Assembly: GCF_938028775.1 (NCBI RefSeq) | Contig: NZ_CALIZG010000016.1 | Coordinates: 1 to 42,128 of the forward strand | Direction of reading: 5' to 3' | Length of the DNA stretch: 42,128 nucleotides | DNA from: Mogibacterium diversum_A | GTDB taxonomy: Bacteria > Bacillota > Clostridia > Peptostreptococcales > Anaerovoracaceae | In this document: positions 34,109-42,065 of the stretch, piece by piece | Numbering within the stretch: the stretch's first letter is position 1 | Layout of the letters: each line of letters starts with the position of its first letter | Position numbers and translations under genes: made by a program | Notes under the pieces: model-generated | Seen by the model: the letters and a program-made list of their open reading frames with translations, nothing else | What the model was told of the DNA's origin: nothing | Database searches by the model: none

Positions 34109-34942
34109 ATGGAATATAAGAGAATATTATCTGTACAAGATATATCGTGCGTCGGACAGTGCTCGCTGACCGTCGCACTACCTATACTTTCGGCATGCGG
34201 ACACGAGACAGCAATTTTACCAGCAGCCGTACTTTCGAATCACACTGGTGGATTTAAAGGTTTTACTTGCCGCGACTTAACTAGCGATATGCCTGATATC
34301 ATCAAGCAATGGGAGATCGAGGGAATTACATTCGATGGAGCATATACGGGATACCTCGGAAGCAGCGAGCAGATTTCATATGTCAAGGATATATTTGCAA
34401 GGCTTGTATCTCCGTCCGGTCTACGGATAGTCGACCCTGCGATGGCCGATGGTGGCAAGCTATATCCAGCATTTGACATGGACTTCGTGGAGGTCATGAA
34501 GTCGCTTGTTGCTGTGGCAGACGTAACACTTCCTAATATAACGGAGGCTTCACTTCTAACAGGTAATGAGTACAAGGAGAACTACGACGAAGAGTATGCG
34601 GAGATGCTTGTAAGGGGTCTGCACGAGTTGGGTGCCAAGACAGTCATCATGACTGGTGTCAGCTATGATGATGAGAGCACAGGAATCCTCGTATCAGACG
34701 AAAACGGCATAAATTATATAAGGCACGAGAAGATGCCTATTTCTTGCCACGGAACGGGTGATGTGTTCGCATCTGCATTTGTAGGTTCTTGCCTTGCAGG
34801 CAAAGATAAGGCTGAAGCAGCTAGAATTGCTGGCGATTTCGTCCTCAGCTGTATCAAGAATACGATAGATGACAAGGAGCACTGGTATGGTGTAAAGTTT
34901 GAACCATTACTTGGAGATTTAATTTCAGCCATTCGCGGTTAA
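34109..34942 (+). CDS. pdxK: Pyridoxamine / pyridoxal kinase
   Basis: This 277-residue ribokinase-fold enzyme phosphorylates B6 vitamers with ATP. Landmarks are the N-terminal ILSVQDISCVGQCSLTVALP, the vitamer-site segment LSNHTGGF, DPAMADGG, and TLPNITEASLLTG. The C-terminal anion-hole motif is SCHGTGDVFASAF, whose aspartate is the catalytic base. It matches the PdxK/PdxY type found in Firmicutes. The ATG at 34109 has GAGG 6 bases upstream; the frame opens at a TTG 12 bases earlier. It lies 43 bases downstream of the S-component gene, forming a B6 salvage operon. A terminator follows. Confidence 0.88.
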   Translation: MEYKRILSVQDISCVGQCSLTVALPILSACGHETAILPAAVLSNHTGGFKGFTCRDLTSDMPDIIKQWEIEGITFDGAYTGYLGSSEQISYVKDIFARLVSPSGLRIVDPAMADGGKLYPAFDMDFVEVMKSLVAVADVTLPNITEASLLTGNEYKENYDEEYAEMLVRGLHELGAKTVIMTGVSYDDESTGILVSDENGINYIRHEKMPISCHGTGDVFASAFVGSCLAGKDKAEAARIAGDFVLSCIKNTIDDKEHWYGVKFEPLLGDLISAIRG

Positions 34943-34980
34943 TCCGCTAGGCATGTAGCCATATGTTTTAACGACATGTA

Positions 34981-35013
34981 GTCGGGAGCGCAAGTTCCCG
35001 GCTTATTGTTTTG
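34981..35013 (+). terminator. Terminator of the B6 salvage operon
   Basis: CGGGA and TCCCG (34983-34987 and 34996-35000) form a short GC-rich stem with an 8-base loop, followed by GCTTATTGTTTTG. It lies about 40 bases after the kinase stop. Confidence 0.55.
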
Positions 35014-35089
35014 TTCGTAATTATTTACTGTTTTGTTCCCACCTATTATTACGATTTAATTTATCTAAAAAAATTTAACTATTTACGCG

Positions 35090-35118
35090 TTTACATCCCT
35101 TTTACAAGTCAGTATATG
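35090..35118 (+). promoter_or_regulatory. Candidate promoter of the GPH symporter operon
   Basis: TTTACA (35090-35095), a 17-base spacer and TATATG (35113-35118). It lies about 105 bases before the ATG. The surrounding sequence is AT-rich and other combinations are possible. Confidence 0.35.
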
Positions 35119-35135
35119 GTAAAATGGCAAAGATA

Positions 35136-35180
35136 ATCGTTAATGAAAATATTTAAGTTAGTCGTTAATAATCATTAATG
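35136..35180 (+). promoter_or_regulatory. Three related TCRTTAAT words, possible operator
   Basis: ATCGTTAATG (35136-35145), GTCGTTAATA (35161-35170) and ATCATTAATG (35171-35180) share one decamer pattern. The last two together make a near-perfect dyad, GTCGTTAAT/ATTAATGAC. They lie just downstream of the candidate promoter and upstream of the symporter start, where a repressor would block transcription. Confidence 0.4.
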
Positions 35181-35221
35181 ACAGCGATGCATATTGATGA
35201 CAATTGTTACCGGAGGTCATA

Positions 35222-36709
35222 ATGAACGATAAAATCGCAGGAAAATTCCGCGGCACAGGGGTAAAGGCCGGTCTTATGTACGGAATGGCTGAGTTCTACG
35301 GAGGTGGTGCTTTCGTAATCATCAACACATTCTTTTTAGTCTTCCTTACTAAGGCTCTTGGCATGCCCGCTGCACTCGCTGGCGCTATACCAATGGTCGG
35401 AAAAGTATGGGACGCCATTACCGATCCGATGATGGGAAATATCACCGATAGAACATCATCGAGATTTGGACCTAAGAGGCTGTATATATTGATAGGCGGA
35501 ATCCTATCGGCTATCGCATTTATCTCGCTTTGGACAACGATTCCATCTCGAAGCACTACGGTACAATTTATCTATTATATAGTGATGTACTGCTTATTTT
35601 CGACGTGCTTCACAATCATAATGGTCCCTTACAACGGTCTCCTGCCGGACATGGTTGATAGCTATGATATTCGTTCAAAGTTCTCGAGTCTCAGGATGAT
35701 TTGGTCTACTGTAGGAGCTATCCTCGCTGGGCTCGTTCCAACACTAATGATAAAGGACACTTTGAACACGAGCATGTATCTTAAGGTAGCGATCATTTTC
35801 GGCATCCTGTTCGGTTTTGCAGCCGTGGTGACATTTATAGGAACTTGGGAAAAGGTAAAGCCACCAGTTAAGACGAAGCTCCGCGACAGCTTCTCCGAGG
35901 CATCGTCAGTATTGAGGAGCCGTTCATTCAAGATTTTCATCGGTATATACCTCTCCGGTCAGTGTGCGATGGACTTCGTATCAGGTATGGCAATTTATTA
36001 TGTCGACGATGTTTTAGGTGGATATGATAAGGGATACCTGACCATGCTGATGGGTGTACTTCTCTCATCTCAGCTCGTTGGAATGATAATCTTCACACCG
36101 ATAATGACCAGAACCTCAAAACGCACCACAATCCTCATCGGTGCTCCTATAAGGTTAGCTTCAACCGTTGGACTGCTCGCGTTTTCATACGCAGGTGCCC
36201 CAATTGTTCCAGTCCTTCTACTCTCCGCAGGAGTGGGAATTGGAAACGCAGCAACTTTGACGAGCATATTTGCAATTCTGGCCGATATGGCGGATATAGA
36301 CGAACTTATTACTTCCACAAGGCGTCCAGGCATCGTATCTGGAATGGCGACATTTGCGAGAAAAATCTCGGCGGGTCTATCAGTGTGGTTCATCGGGCTC
36401 CTACTGTCGCTAGTAGGTTACGATACTAAACTCGCGCATTCAGGAGTCAGTCAAGCTTTAACAACGCAGCGCGGAATCGCTATGATTTTTATTGTAATAC
36501 CAGCTATTCTCGTAGTATTACTGCTGATATTCGGATACATCTTCCCTATAACGAATAAGGAGTTCGATATCGTAAAGAAGGAAATAGGTAGAAGGCGCGG
36601 CACCGATAACAGCACCATAACTGACGACGAGAAGCGAATCCTCGAACGTGTAACGGGTTTCAAATACGAGGATTTGTGGAATGTTTCTAACGAACACAAG
36701 GTTAAGTAA
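35222..36709 (+). CDS. GPH-family (MelB-like) cation symporter
   Basis: This 495-residue transporter has about 12 helices and belongs to the glycoside-pentoside-hexuronide:cation symporter family. Typical are MVGKVWDAITDPMMGNITDR (about 59-78), with the conserved aspartates of the cation site, TSSRFGPKRLYILIG just after, and FTIIMVPYNGLLPDMV (about 130-145). The C-terminal 35 residues are cytosolic and charged. The ATG at 35222 was chosen because GGAGG lies 5 bases upstream. Sugars are the usual substrates. Its neighbours are a glycerophosphodiesterase and a lysophospholipase-like hydrolase, so a glycerophosphodiester or its headgroup is an alternative substrate; this is inference. Confidence 0.85.
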   Translation: MNDKIAGKFRGTGVKAGLMYGMAEFYGGGAFVIINTFFLVFLTKALGMPAALAGAIPMVGKVWDAITDPMMGNITDRTSSRFGPKRLYILIGGILSAIAFISLWTTIPSRSTTVQFIYYIVMYCLFSTCFTIIMVPYNGLLPDMVDSYDIRSKFSSLRMIWSTVGAILAGLVPTLMIKDTLNTSMYLKVAIIFGILFGFAAVVTFIGTWEKVKPPVKTKLRDSFSEASSVLRSRSFKIFIGIYLSGQCAMDFVSGMAIYYVDDVLGGYDKGYLTMLMGVLLSSQLVGMIIFTPIMTRTSKRTTILIGAPIRLASTVGLLAFSYAGAPIVPVLLLSAGVGIGNAATLTSIFAILADMADIDELITSTRRPGIVSGMATFARKISAGLSVWFIGLLLSLVGYDTKLAHSGVSQALTTQRGIAMIFIVIPAILVVLLLIFGYIFPITNKEFDIVKKEIGRRRGTDNSTITDDEKRILERVTGFKYEDLWNVSNEHKVK

Positions 36710-36720
36710 TAAAGGGTAGA

Positions 36721-36756
36721 GTCGTGCGATACAAGCTGCAGTTTGCATCGTATGAC
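36721..36756 (+). other. Intercistronic hairpin between the symporter and the phosphodiesterase
   Basis: GTCGTGCGATACAA pairs with TTGCATCGTATGAC over 14 positions (two G-T pairs, one mismatch) with an 8-base loop. No T-run follows. It fills half of the 73-base gap and may set the relative expression of the downstream genes. Confidence 0.5.
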
Positions 36757-36782
36757 TTAACGAAAGCACAAGGTGAACACAG

Positions 36783-37562
36783 ATGACTAATGATTACACT
36801 AATAACGGCAAGCGAATTACTACATTAAAGAATCGACCACTCATATGGGCGCATCGTGGCGCAAGCGGATATTGCCCTGAGAACACTCTCGCAGCATTTC
36901 AGAAGGCAGTCGAACTCTGTGCAGACGGCATCGAGTTAGATGTGCAGATGACCAGAGATGGCGAACTCGTCGTTTGTCATGACGAGACAATAGATAGAAC
37001 CTCTAATGGCAGCGGATGGATTAAAGACAAAACGCTCGCGGAATTGAAAGCTCTTGATTTCTCCTCTGGCAAAAAAAATTTCTCAGGAGCCACTATCCCG
37101 ACTATGCACGAGGTGTTTGAACTGCTGAGCGATACCGACATACTGATCAATATAGAGCTTAAGACAGGCATTGTTTTTTACCCAGGCATGGCAGAAAAAC
37201 TTTTAAAATTGACCAGCGAATGCGGATTCTCAGATAGGGTCATCTATTCGTCATTTAACCACTACACGATAAAGCATATGCGAGAAATATCTCCTGAGGC
37301 GAAGTTAGGATTCCTCTATGCTGACGGAACAATCGATATGCCAGCATATGCGCAAAAATACGGAGTTCAAGCTCTACACCCAGCTCTCTACAACATACAG
37401 TTTCCTGGATTTATAGAAGAGTGCCATAAGGAAGGTATTGCCGTCAACGTGTGGACGGTTGATTCCGATGAGTATATCGAGATGTCATATAGAGCTGGCG
37501 TTGACGCCATTATTACCAACTACCCTGATAAAGCATTTGAAGTAATCGAGAGGCTGATATGA
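36783..37562 (+). CDS. Glycerophosphodiester phosphodiesterase
   Basis: This 259-residue cytosolic TIM-barrel enzyme hydrolyses glycerophosphodiesters to glycerol 3-phosphate and an alcohol. Present are AHRGASGYCPENT (about 23-35) with H24, R25, E33 and N34; the metal residues E51 and D53 in GIELDVQMTRDG; the second histidine H66 in CHDETIDRTSNG; and NIELK later. There is no signal peptide, so it acts inside the cell on imported or endogenous substrate. The start has AAGGTG 8 bases upstream. Its stop overlaps the start of the next gene by 4 bases (ATGA), linking it to the hydrolase. Confidence 0.92.
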   Translation: MTNDYTNNGKRITTLKNRPLIWAHRGASGYCPENTLAAFQKAVELCADGIELDVQMTRDGELVVCHDETIDRTSNGSGWIKDKTLAELKALDFSSGKKNFSGATIPTMHEVFELLSDTDILINIELKTGIVFYPGMAEKLLKLTSECGFSDRVIYSSFNHYTIKHMREISPEAKLGFLYADGTIDMPAYAQKYGVQALHPALYNIQFPGFIEECHKEGIAVNVWTVDSDEYIEMSYRAGVDAIITNYPDKAFEVIERLI

Positions 37563-38617
37563 AGGTTCATACGCAGGCAAGAGTAACACGGGTAAACGCA
37601 TCTGAAGCTCATAATTTAAGTGATGCGAACCTTCCATCAGACATTAATATCGTGAGAGAAAGCGAATACGGCGAGCACATGGCCTATACCAATAAACAGT
37701 GGAGAGAAAGCCATGTAACCGAAGGTCAGTTTACCTCATATGATGGTCTATCTATACGGTACTACCATGCACCGCAGGAGGATTCTCCGAAGGGCTGCAT
37801 CGTCATGCTCCATGGTTACTGTGGCTTCTGGGGGAAATTTCACGAGATGGCGGAATATTACTGGCTTGCTGGCTACGAAGTTTTCTTCATGGAGCACCGT
37901 GGCCACGGCTATTCGGGTAGGCAGATAGATGAGGCTGATATCGTCCATGTAAATAGCTACAATGACTACACCCAGGACATACATCAGTTTATGACTGAAG
38001 TTGTTAAGCTACGCATTGGAAATCTCACATGCATAATGTTCGCACACTCCATGGGCGGTGCAATCGGCGCTCTATACCTAGAGCAGCATCCAGGAGTATT
38101 CGACGCTGCAATTCTAAGCTCTCCAATGTTCGAGATAAAAACTGATGGCACGCCTAAGTTTTTAATCAGCCTCATGCTAGCTAAAATCAAGCTTCTACGT
38201 CAGGAAAAGCTACCGTTTCCCGGTGGCAAACGCTGGGATGGCATCCCTACTTACGAGAAGAGCAGTGCAATGTCAGAGGCGAGGTACACTTATATATTTA
38301 ATCAGCGCCTTGAAGATAGCCACTATCATACAAATATGATGTCTAACGGCTGGGGCTACGCGAGTTTCCGTACGACTCCTAAAATTCTAAGGGACGCTGG
38401 CAAGATAGATATCCCTGTTTTGCTCCTTACATCTGGAAATGATGCGCTTGTGGATTCAAAAGGTCACTATAAATTCGCATATAGTACGCCGAACACCGAG
38501 TTCGTCATATACGAAGGTGCTAAGCACGAGCTATATAATGGAACCGATGAGATACTCGAGGACTACTACAGGAGGATATTTGGGTTTCTCGGCAAAGTAT
38601 GCGGACAAAATCTATAA
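37559..38617 (+). CDS. Alpha/beta hydrolase, lysophospholipase (PldB/monoglyceride lipase) type
   Basis: This 352-residue serine hydrolase has an extra N-terminal region of about 55 residues. The oxyanion turn is MLHGYCGFWG (83-92), followed by EHRGHGYSG (112-120). The nucleophile elbow is AHSMGG with S164, the acid lies in TSGNDALVDS, and the histidine in AKHELYN. This is the PldB-like family that cleaves acyl chains from lysophospholipids or monoglycerides. It overlaps the phosphodiesterase gene as ATGA. Together they could turn lysophospholipid into fatty acid, then glycerol 3-phosphate and headgroup. No signal peptide is visible, so it probably acts in the cytosol or at the inner membrane face. 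Confidence 0.85.
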   Translation: MKVHTQARVTRVNASEAHNLSDANLPSDINIVRESEYGEHMAYTNKQWRESHVTEGQFTSYDGLSIRYYHAPQEDSPKGCIVMLHGYCGFWGKFHEMAEYYWLAGYEVFFMEHRGHGYSGRQIDEADIVHVNSYNDYTQDIHQFMTEVVKLRIGNLTCIMFAHSMGGAIGALYLEQHPGVFDAAILSSPMFEIKTDGTPKFLISLMLAKIKLLRQEKLPFPGGKRWDGIPTYEKSSAMSEARYTYIFNQRLEDSHYHTNMMSNGWGYASFRTTPKILRDAGKIDIPVLLLTSGNDALVDSKGHYKFAYSTPNTEFVIYEGAKHELYNGTDEILEDYYRRIFGFLGKVCGQNL

Positions 38618-38671
38618 AAAACAAGCATCTATACGTTCTTATTACTGTATCGCATCCGAGAATTTCATAAG

Positions 38672-38706
38672 AAAAAACACCACCCCAGCACTCTGGAGTG
38701 GCGTTT
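38672..38706 (-). terminator. Terminator of the SemiSWEET gene
   Basis: A 13-bp stem on the minus strand (AAACGCCACTCCA with TGGGGTGGTGTTT, two G-T pairs, 6-base loop) is followed by TTTC. The same positions are A-C mismatches on the plus strand, so it serves the minus-strand gene. It also lies between two convergent transcripts. Confidence 0.75.
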
Positions 38707-38727
38707 ACATGCTCATGTTGATTATAT

Positions 38728-38985
38728 TTAAAATGATGTTATCACCGCTCCTAGACCGAAGATAATCCCCGGTATATTTGCAACAATGATAGGGTAGTCT
38801 CTCTTTTGTTTACAGAGACCGTATGTAACCCACAGCGTGCAGTTTATGGTTGCAGCTAGTGGCTGGATGAAGCTGCCTTTGTTTCCGTTTAGATTGCTCA
38901 TTATCTGAGCTATGTATGCTACGTACATTAGAATGGACATGCATGTTCCTGCCCATCCCAACATATTTGCTTTCTTCTCACTCAT
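38728..38985 (-). CDS. SemiSWEET-family sugar transporter
   Basis: This 85-residue membrane protein has the three-helix bundle of bacterial SemiSWEETs, which dimerise to make a sugar pore. Helices are at about 8-28, 40-57 and 65-84. GWAGTCMSILMYVAYIAQI covers the first helix with the PQ-loop-equivalent position (AQ here). QPLAATINCTLWVTYGL carries the conserved asparagine and tryptophan of the pocket. The length is normal. The start has AAGGGGT about 7 bases upstream and a good promoter about 55 bases before it. It is a single-gene transcript with its own terminator. The substrate is unknown. Confidence 0.85.
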   Translation of the reverse strand: MSEKKANMLGWAGTCMSILMYVAYIAQIMSNLNGNKGSFIQPLAATINCTLWVTYGLCKQKRDYPIIVANIPGIIFGLGAVITSF

Positions 38986-39036
38986 ATTATTACCCCTTTG
39001 CTTTTTTGAAAAATTATCGTTTTTACGAACTTGCGT

Positions 39037-39065
39037 ATTATATACAAATGAGAAAAGTCATTCAA
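39037..39065 (-). promoter_or_regulatory. Promoter of the SemiSWEET gene
   Basis: On the minus strand, TTGAAT (39060-39065), a 17-base spacer and a perfect TATAAT (39037-39042). The -10 is 51 bases before the start codon. Confidence 0.6.
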
Positions 39066-39118
39066 TACTGTAATTTAATTAATGCAACATGAAAATGCAC
39101 TTTATACCGAACAAGTCT

Positions 39119-39979
39119 CTATCGCTTTCTCCTCCTGAGTTCTGTTATAAGGCTAAGATCTGAATCGAAGACAGGTCTCTTACTCACGCCGAGTTCACCG
39201 ATTTCTACATTTTTATTCTTGCCGTGAAAATCACTTCCTCCACTCACGATAAGCCCCCGACTCTCCGCAATCTCAAGCAGCATCGCAATTTCACGGTCGT
39301 CGTATCTAGAATAAAAACACTCCAGTCCTTCAATTCCTATGCCTTGCAGGACATCTAGCTTCCCCTCAAGTTCCTCTCTATTCATATGGATTTCATTCTC
39401 CCCACCGAGAGGGTGAGCCCAGATAGCAACTCCACCAGATGACTTAATCGCCCTAATAGCTAGCTCTGCAGAAATCCTGCTTTCCACTCCAAACTCAAGA
39501 TATCTGTTTATAATCTCAGTTCTGGTGCCTGGGATTCCTCTCCTCATGAGGATATTAGCTATATGGGGCTTCCCAGCTGAAGGAATCGCCTCTAGCTCTG
39601 CAATTTCTCCTCCAGTTAGCTCTATGCCATCCACTTCCCTAAGGTGTTCAATTCTAGTCGTGAGCTTATCTTCTCTCTTCGCCTCTGCAGCGGCGAGTGC
39701 TTTCATAAAATCGGGGTGATTATCGTCATACGAGTAGCCGAGTATGTGACACTTAATGTCGCCGGCTTTGCAGGAGAATTCAATTCCTTTGAAAAATTCC
39801 ATTCCCTCCGGTATATCATCTTCGACTTCGTGCACACCGGCAGTCGTATCATGATCAGTCAGCGAAAATACTTTGACGCCCGATGATTTTACCCTCTGTA
39901 CAACCTCCGAGGGACTAAACGAACCATCTGATGATGTGGTATGGAGGTGCATATCGACCAGAATTCTATTCTTATTCAT
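39119..39979 (-). CDS. PHP-domain phosphoesterase (YciV/TrpH-like, nucleoside 3',5'-bisphosphate type)
   Basis: This 286-residue enzyme has the PHP metal-binding pattern: DMHLHTTSSDGSFSP (about 9-23, with H11, H13 and D18), TDHDT (about 41-45), the KGIEFSC glutamate, WAHPLGGE, and SGGSDFHGKNK near the end. E. coli YciV of this family removes the 3' phosphate from nucleoside 3',5'-bisphosphates and trims short RNAs. The ATG at 39979 is preferred to the upstream frame because AGGAGGT lies 8 bases before it. It stands alone between SemiSWEET and apbE on the minus strand. The domain assignment is firm; the substrate is taken from the family. Confidence 0.88.
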   Translation of the reverse strand: MNKNRILVDMHLHTTSSDGSFSPSEVVQRVKSSGVKVFSLTDHDTTAGVHEVEDDIPEGMEFFKGIEFSCKAGDIKCHILGYSYDDNHPDFMKALAAAEAKREDKLTTRIEHLREVDGIELTGGEIAELEAIPSAGKPHIANILMRRGIPGTRTEIINRYLEFGVESRISAELAIRAIKSSGGVAIWAHPLGGENEIHMNREELEGKLDVLQGIGIEGLECFYSRYDDREIAMLLEIAESRGLIVSGGSDFHGKNKNVEIGELGVSKRPVFDSDLSLITELRRRKR

Positions 39980-40078
39980 ACTATACACCTCCTGCTTACT
40001 TAATATTTGCAATCTGCATATTGCGCGCTAGCTGCTACGCTTGATATTATGATCATCTGACAGCCGTGCGTTAATTCG

Positions 40079-41119
40079 CTATTCGGCTGTGAACTTCATG
40101 CCCTTAGTCTTGGCAACTTCCTTGCCCTGTGCGCTAAAGACAGCCTCAACACCTTTCTGCTTCTTGATAAACGCCTTTCCGCCATCTACACCTTTCATCA
40201 GGCAGATTGTGCTCATGGCATCTATATCCATCGAGCGACCTTTCTTAGCCACCAAGCTGACAGCCTCAAGCTGTGTCTCGACAGGATATCCCGTCTTGCT
40301 GCTTAGCACATGGTGGTAAATCTTACCATCCTTTTGGAACTGCCTCTCGTATATTCCTGAAGTTACAACGGTCTGGTTATCCGCTGTCGTGGTTCCTATT
40401 ATTTCGGTCCTGTCAGTATATGGCTTCTCTATTCCGATGATAAATGGACTGCCATCCGGTTTGCCACCTATCGTGGAAATGTTACCTCCAAGGTTAATTA
40501 CAGCAGATGTTACGCCTTCTTTCTCGAGCAGTGTCGTAAGTTCGTCTGCAACATACCCCTTGGCAATTCCTCCTAGATCGAGCTTAGCCTCAGGATCTAT
40601 GATTCTTATCTTGTTTCCGTCGAACTGAATATTCTTATAGTTTACATGCTTCAGCGCTTCAGTAATCTTAGACTGCTCTGGAACTACTGGATTCTCAGAC
40701 TGAAAGTCCCATAGCCCTGAAACCGATCCGATAGTTATATCGAAATCACCATCCGATAGTTCTCCATACTTCACACCAGCCTTAACGACTTTGAGTGTGT
40801 CTTTTCCTACAGTTACCCATTTGCCGCCAGCACTATTAATCTGACTGACTTCACTTGACTCGATTGTGTTGCTTAAAGTATTCTCGAGCTCGCGGCATCT
40901 TTTATAAGCCTTGTTGATTGCAGCCTCTGCCTTCTCCTTGTCCAGATCTCCATCCATGTCGTATATCGAAATCTTGCACACTGTATCAAGATAGAAGCCC
41001 TCCTTTGATACTGGCTCAACATCCTTGGTGTTCTTGCAGGCTGTCTGTGTTATAATAACCGTTGCGATTATTACGAATATTAACGAAAGTTTTATGGTTT
41101 GTTTGCTAAGTTTAATCAA
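40079..41119 (-). CDS. apbE: FAD:protein FMN transferase lipoprotein
   Basis: This 346-residue exported lipoprotein has a signal peptide ending in lipobox QTAC (C28). ApbE uses FAD to attach FMN covalently to threonines of extracytoplasmic flavoproteins. Typical segments are FYLDTVCKISIYD (about 42-54), DGDFDITIGSVSGLWDF (about 138-154), LDLGGIAKGYVAD (about 195-207) and AVINLGGNISTIGG (about 220-233). The start codon is TTG at 41119, supported by GAGG 7 bases upstream; no ATG is nearby. It is divergent from nusG-II/hepS-I genes with only 42 bases between start codons. Its target flavoprotein (for example an RnfG or FMN-binding protein) is not in the window. Confidence 0.92.
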   Translation of the reverse strand: MIKLSKQTIKLSLIFVIIATVIITQTACKNTKDVEPVSKEGFYLDTVCKISIYDMDGDLDKEKAEAAINKAYKRCRELENTLSNTIESSEVSQINSAGGKWVTVGKDTLKVVKAGVKYGELSDGDFDITIGSVSGLWDFQSENPVVPEQSKITEALKHVNYKNIQFDGNKIRIIDPEAKLDLGGIAKGYVADELTTLLEKEGVTSAVINLGGNISTIGGKPDGSPFIIGIEKPYTDRTEIIGTTTADNQTVVTSGIYERQFQKDGKIYHHVLSSKTGYPVETQLEAVSLVAKKGRSMDIDAMSTICLMKGVDGGKAFIKKQKGVEAVFSAQGKEVAKTKGMKFTAE

Positions 41120-41161
41120 TTTATTACCTCACATTTAAGGGGTTACAGGGAATAACGAACA

Positions 41162-41539
41162 ATGTTAAAAGGATTTATAAAAAAAGCTGATATCATCCTC
41201 TTTATAATCCTCATTTCACTCGGTATCGCCTCCTCGGTATGGCTCAGCACGACGAGTCATTCAGGAGACAAAGTCACCGTGACAGTAGATGGCAAGAAGT
41301 ACGGAGTGTACAGCTTGTCCGAGGATAAAACTATCGCTGTAAAGCGCGGGAATAAGCTAAATGTAATCAGAATTAAGCACGGCTACGTGACCATGTCCGA
41401 AGCATCATGCGAAAATCAGGTGTGCGTAAAGCACAAAGCTATAAGCAAGACCGGGGAAAGCATAATCTGCCTTCCTAACAAAGTGGTCGTTTCGATAAGC
41501 GGAAAGGAGGCAAACAAGTATGACTCAGTCTCGAGTTAA
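41162..41539 (+). CDS. NusG domain II-containing membrane-anchored protein
   Basis: This 125-residue protein has one N-terminal membrane helix (about 9-29) and an external NusG-II-like domain. The characteristic stretch is ASCENQVCVKHKAISKTG (about 80-97) followed by SIICLPNKVVVSI (about 99-111), with three conserved cysteines. In clostridia such proteins are commonly encoded next to ApbE and a HepS-I/Gx transporter family protein, and are thought to belong to extracytoplasmic flavin or electron-transfer systems; the function is not proven. AGGGA lies about 11 bases before the ATG, a weak ribosome site. Its end overlaps the next gene by 20 bases. Confidence 0.85.
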   Translation: MLKGFIKKADIILFIILISLGIASSVWLSTTSHSGDKVTVTVDGKKYGVYSLSEDKTIAVKRGNKLNVIRIKHGYVTMSEASCENQVCVKHKAISKTGESIICLPNKVVVSISGKEANKYDSVSS

Positions 41540-42065
41540 ACACTCAACCGAGCCTTCACGGAGGACTCCTCACGGCCGCAGCAGTAACGTCGCAACCGTT
41601 GCGCTTCTAGCTTCACTGGCGCTAATTTTATCGTACGTCGAAGCTATTATACCATATACTCCAGGCATTCCGGGGATCAAATTAGGGATAGCTAACTTAG
41701 TGGCTGTCGTTGCGCTGTATAAGCTCTCTGCCAAATACGCAGTTATGTTAAATGTCATTAGAATAGTAGTAGCAGGATTACTTTTTACCGGTGTGTTCGG
41801 CATGCTCTACTCTCTCGCAGGTGCTACGATCAGCTTGATAGGAATGATTTTGCTAAAGAAGACCAATCTCTTCAGCATTACCGGTGTCAGTATGGCAGGT
41901 GGTTTCCTGCATAATATGGGGCAGCTCACCATTGCGGCATTACTCATCAATGACATCAGAATCTTCTACTACCTACCGGTGCTGATGATTTCTGGAACGA
42001 TAGCCGGAGTTGCCATCGGCGTAGCTGCAGAATTGGTGATTAGAAGAGCTAAGTTTATAAGGTAG
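41520..42065 (+). CDS. Gx transporter family / heptaprenyl diphosphate synthase component I-like membrane protein
   Basis: This 181-residue protein has a polar, basic N-terminus of about 24 residues and then five or six helices. PYTPGIPGIKLGIANLVAVV (about 46-65) and LYSLAGATISLIGM (about 98-111) are family landmarks. It matches the HepS component I (Gx transporter) family, which has an ECF S-component-like fold; direct catalysis of prenyl synthesis is doubtful. AAGGAGG lies 9 bases before the ATG, inside the end of the NusG-II gene, so the two are coupled. It may handle an isoprenoid or quinone precursor for the ApbE-linked redox system, by inference from its neighbours. Confidence 0.85.
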   Translation: MTQSRVKHSTEPSRRTPHGRSSNVATVALLASLALILSYVEAIIPYTPGIPGIKLGIANLVAVVALYKLSAKYAVMLNVIRIVVAGLLFTGVFGMLYSLAGATISLIGMILLKKTNLFSITGVSMAGGFLHNMGQLTIAALLINDIRIFYYLPVLMISGTIAGVAIGVAAELVIRRAKFIR

